DNA from: Prorocentrum cordatum
Lineage: Eukaryota > Sar > Dinophyceae > Prorocentrales > Prorocentraceae
Assembly: GCA_963575745.1 (NCBI GenBank)
Contig: CAUYUJ010015512.1
Location: forward strand, 134,503-198,502
Direction: 5' to 3'
DNA: 64,000 nucleotides
The position numbers and the translations under genes are program-made. Shown in pieces: positions 63,176-64,000 of the stretch; positions within the stretch are counted from its first letter, which is position 1; the number at the start of each line of letters is the position of its first letter. The notes beneath the pieces are model-generated. The model was not told the DNA's origin, searched no databases, and saw only the letters and a program-made list of their open reading frames with translations.

Positions 63176-63249
63176 AGGTGAACGCTCGCCACCTCGAAGG
63201 TGCCCCTACTTTGCCAAACCAGAATCGAGATCGACATGCCCAGCCCGGG

Positions 63250-63345
63250 AGGAATGCAAATACACACTTGCCTGGCCCAGGGCGGCCCTGGGGGGGCTGC
63301 GAATACACAGTTCCCTGGCCCAGGGCGGCCACCGTGGGCTGCGGC
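63250..63345 (+). repeat. ~45-bp direct repeat with CCTGGCCCAGGGCGGCC
   Basis: Two units share AATACACA.TT then GCCTGGCCCAGGGCGGCC, at about 63258-63285 and 63303-63330. Confidence 0.65.
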
Positions 63346-64000
63346 GCCAAGGCGGCCGAATCTGTCCCGAATACATCCCTAGAGGGCCCCGATGGACCCG
63401 CAAGGCCCGGCAGCAGTCCGATAACACGAGAAGTGTCACATGTCACGGACCTCTGAACAAGCATAGCCTCAAGCGTCGCCATACAAACAGCTGCGCTGGC
63501 ACGGGGGTGGGCTTTGCCGGGGGCATGTATAATTTCGCTTTCACATGCTCGCGATGCGTTTGTGTTTGGCGGCCGCAGCCGCCGACGCTTGAAGTGCCCC
63601 CCGACAACTTGCTTTGGCACCCTCTACTTGGTTACGTCGCTGTGCTCGGACATCGAACGGGCGGTATAACGCCAACGCGGGCACGCGGCTCCAGGGACCT
63701 CGCTTGCCTTCGAGCAAGGAGGGAGGACGAGGTGAATCGACGGATGATGAAACGGGAAGGCAAAGAAAAAAAACGGAACGTAGAGCAAGGGGGGGCAATG
63801 GGCGCTCTCCCGCCCGAGCCGCGGACGCTTCGACCCCGTCCAGGGGGCGAGACAGGGGGACGAGGGAGCAAGGAGGAGGAGGACGACGGAAAGCACCATA
63901 AATGTGATCCACATGTATACCAGATGCTGACGGTTGGGGCGCGCGTATTTTCGAGGCACTTCAAGCCCGCCCCATGCTGAATTCACTGATTCCTCCCAAC
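63346..64000. other. Unassigned window end
   Basis: A long plus-strand frame ends at 63980, but it begins in the pyrimidine tract and crosses tandem repeats. It is not credited as a gene. Confidence 0.35.

Noticed and set aside
62541-63980. 479-codon frame
   Set aside because: Begins in a pyrimidine tract and crosses tandem repeats; protein composition has no ordered domain.

Overview
This window looks like nuclear DNA of a photosynthetic dinoflagellate. The best evidence is two relics of the dinoflagellate spliced leader (DinoSL) on the minus strand, at 9551-9572 (one base off the canonical leader) and 60553-60573 (an intact 13-base core). Each lies 65-84 nt upstream of a small intronless reading frame that begins with a signal peptide. 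The first frame also has a peridinin-type plastid leader with an FVGA motif. High GC, very low gene density and massive simple and dispersed repeats fit the same picture. The species cannot be fixed from sequence alone; a GC-rich genome such as Prorocentrum is one possibility.

Coding content is small. A RanBP2-type zinc-finger/coiled-coil frame at 1810-2451 is interrupted by one stop, and an acidic hypothetical frame follows. The plastid-targeted membrane protein is at 9165-9467 (-) and a cysteine-rich secreted protein at 59948-60487 (-). A decayed gag-like fragment lies at 39009-39865 (-). A 5'-truncated LINE at 40428-42896 carries an endonuclease fragment and a long reverse-transcriptase frame. 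A decayed coiled-coil frame lies at 52100-53031. A few GC-rich stretches (18603-19388, 20385-20575, 31620-32193) could be exons but lack independent support.

The rest is layered repeats. A composite dispersed family, built of degenerate CCAAGAGGCC-like short repeats with three conserved cores, occurs in at least five places (from about 1.0, 10.0, 14.6, 17.6 and 40.0-43.3 kb) and inverted at 55.3-56.9 kb; the LINE is inserted inside one copy. A ~1.0-1.3 kb repeat rich in alternating CG tracts fills 20.8-22.1 and 23.4-28.2 kb and has an inverted partial copy at 12.3-12.85 kb. Its two blocks are separated by about 15 copies of a 73-bp satellite. Other arrays have units of about 98 bp (57.4-58.7 kb), about 43 bp in two opposite orientations (60.6-61.8 kb), 16 bp, 11 bp and 9 bp, and there is an 830-bp (ACT)n/(ACG)n tract at 13.56-14.4 kb.

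There are also several families of short fold-back elements. The clearest pair (44350-44520 and 44737-44912) has ~36-bp inverted ends and flanking 5-bp target duplications. No tRNA, rRNA, CRISPR array or bacterial-type operon was found. The genes do not form a pathway; each appears to be an isolated retrogene or a transposon remnant in a repeat matrix.
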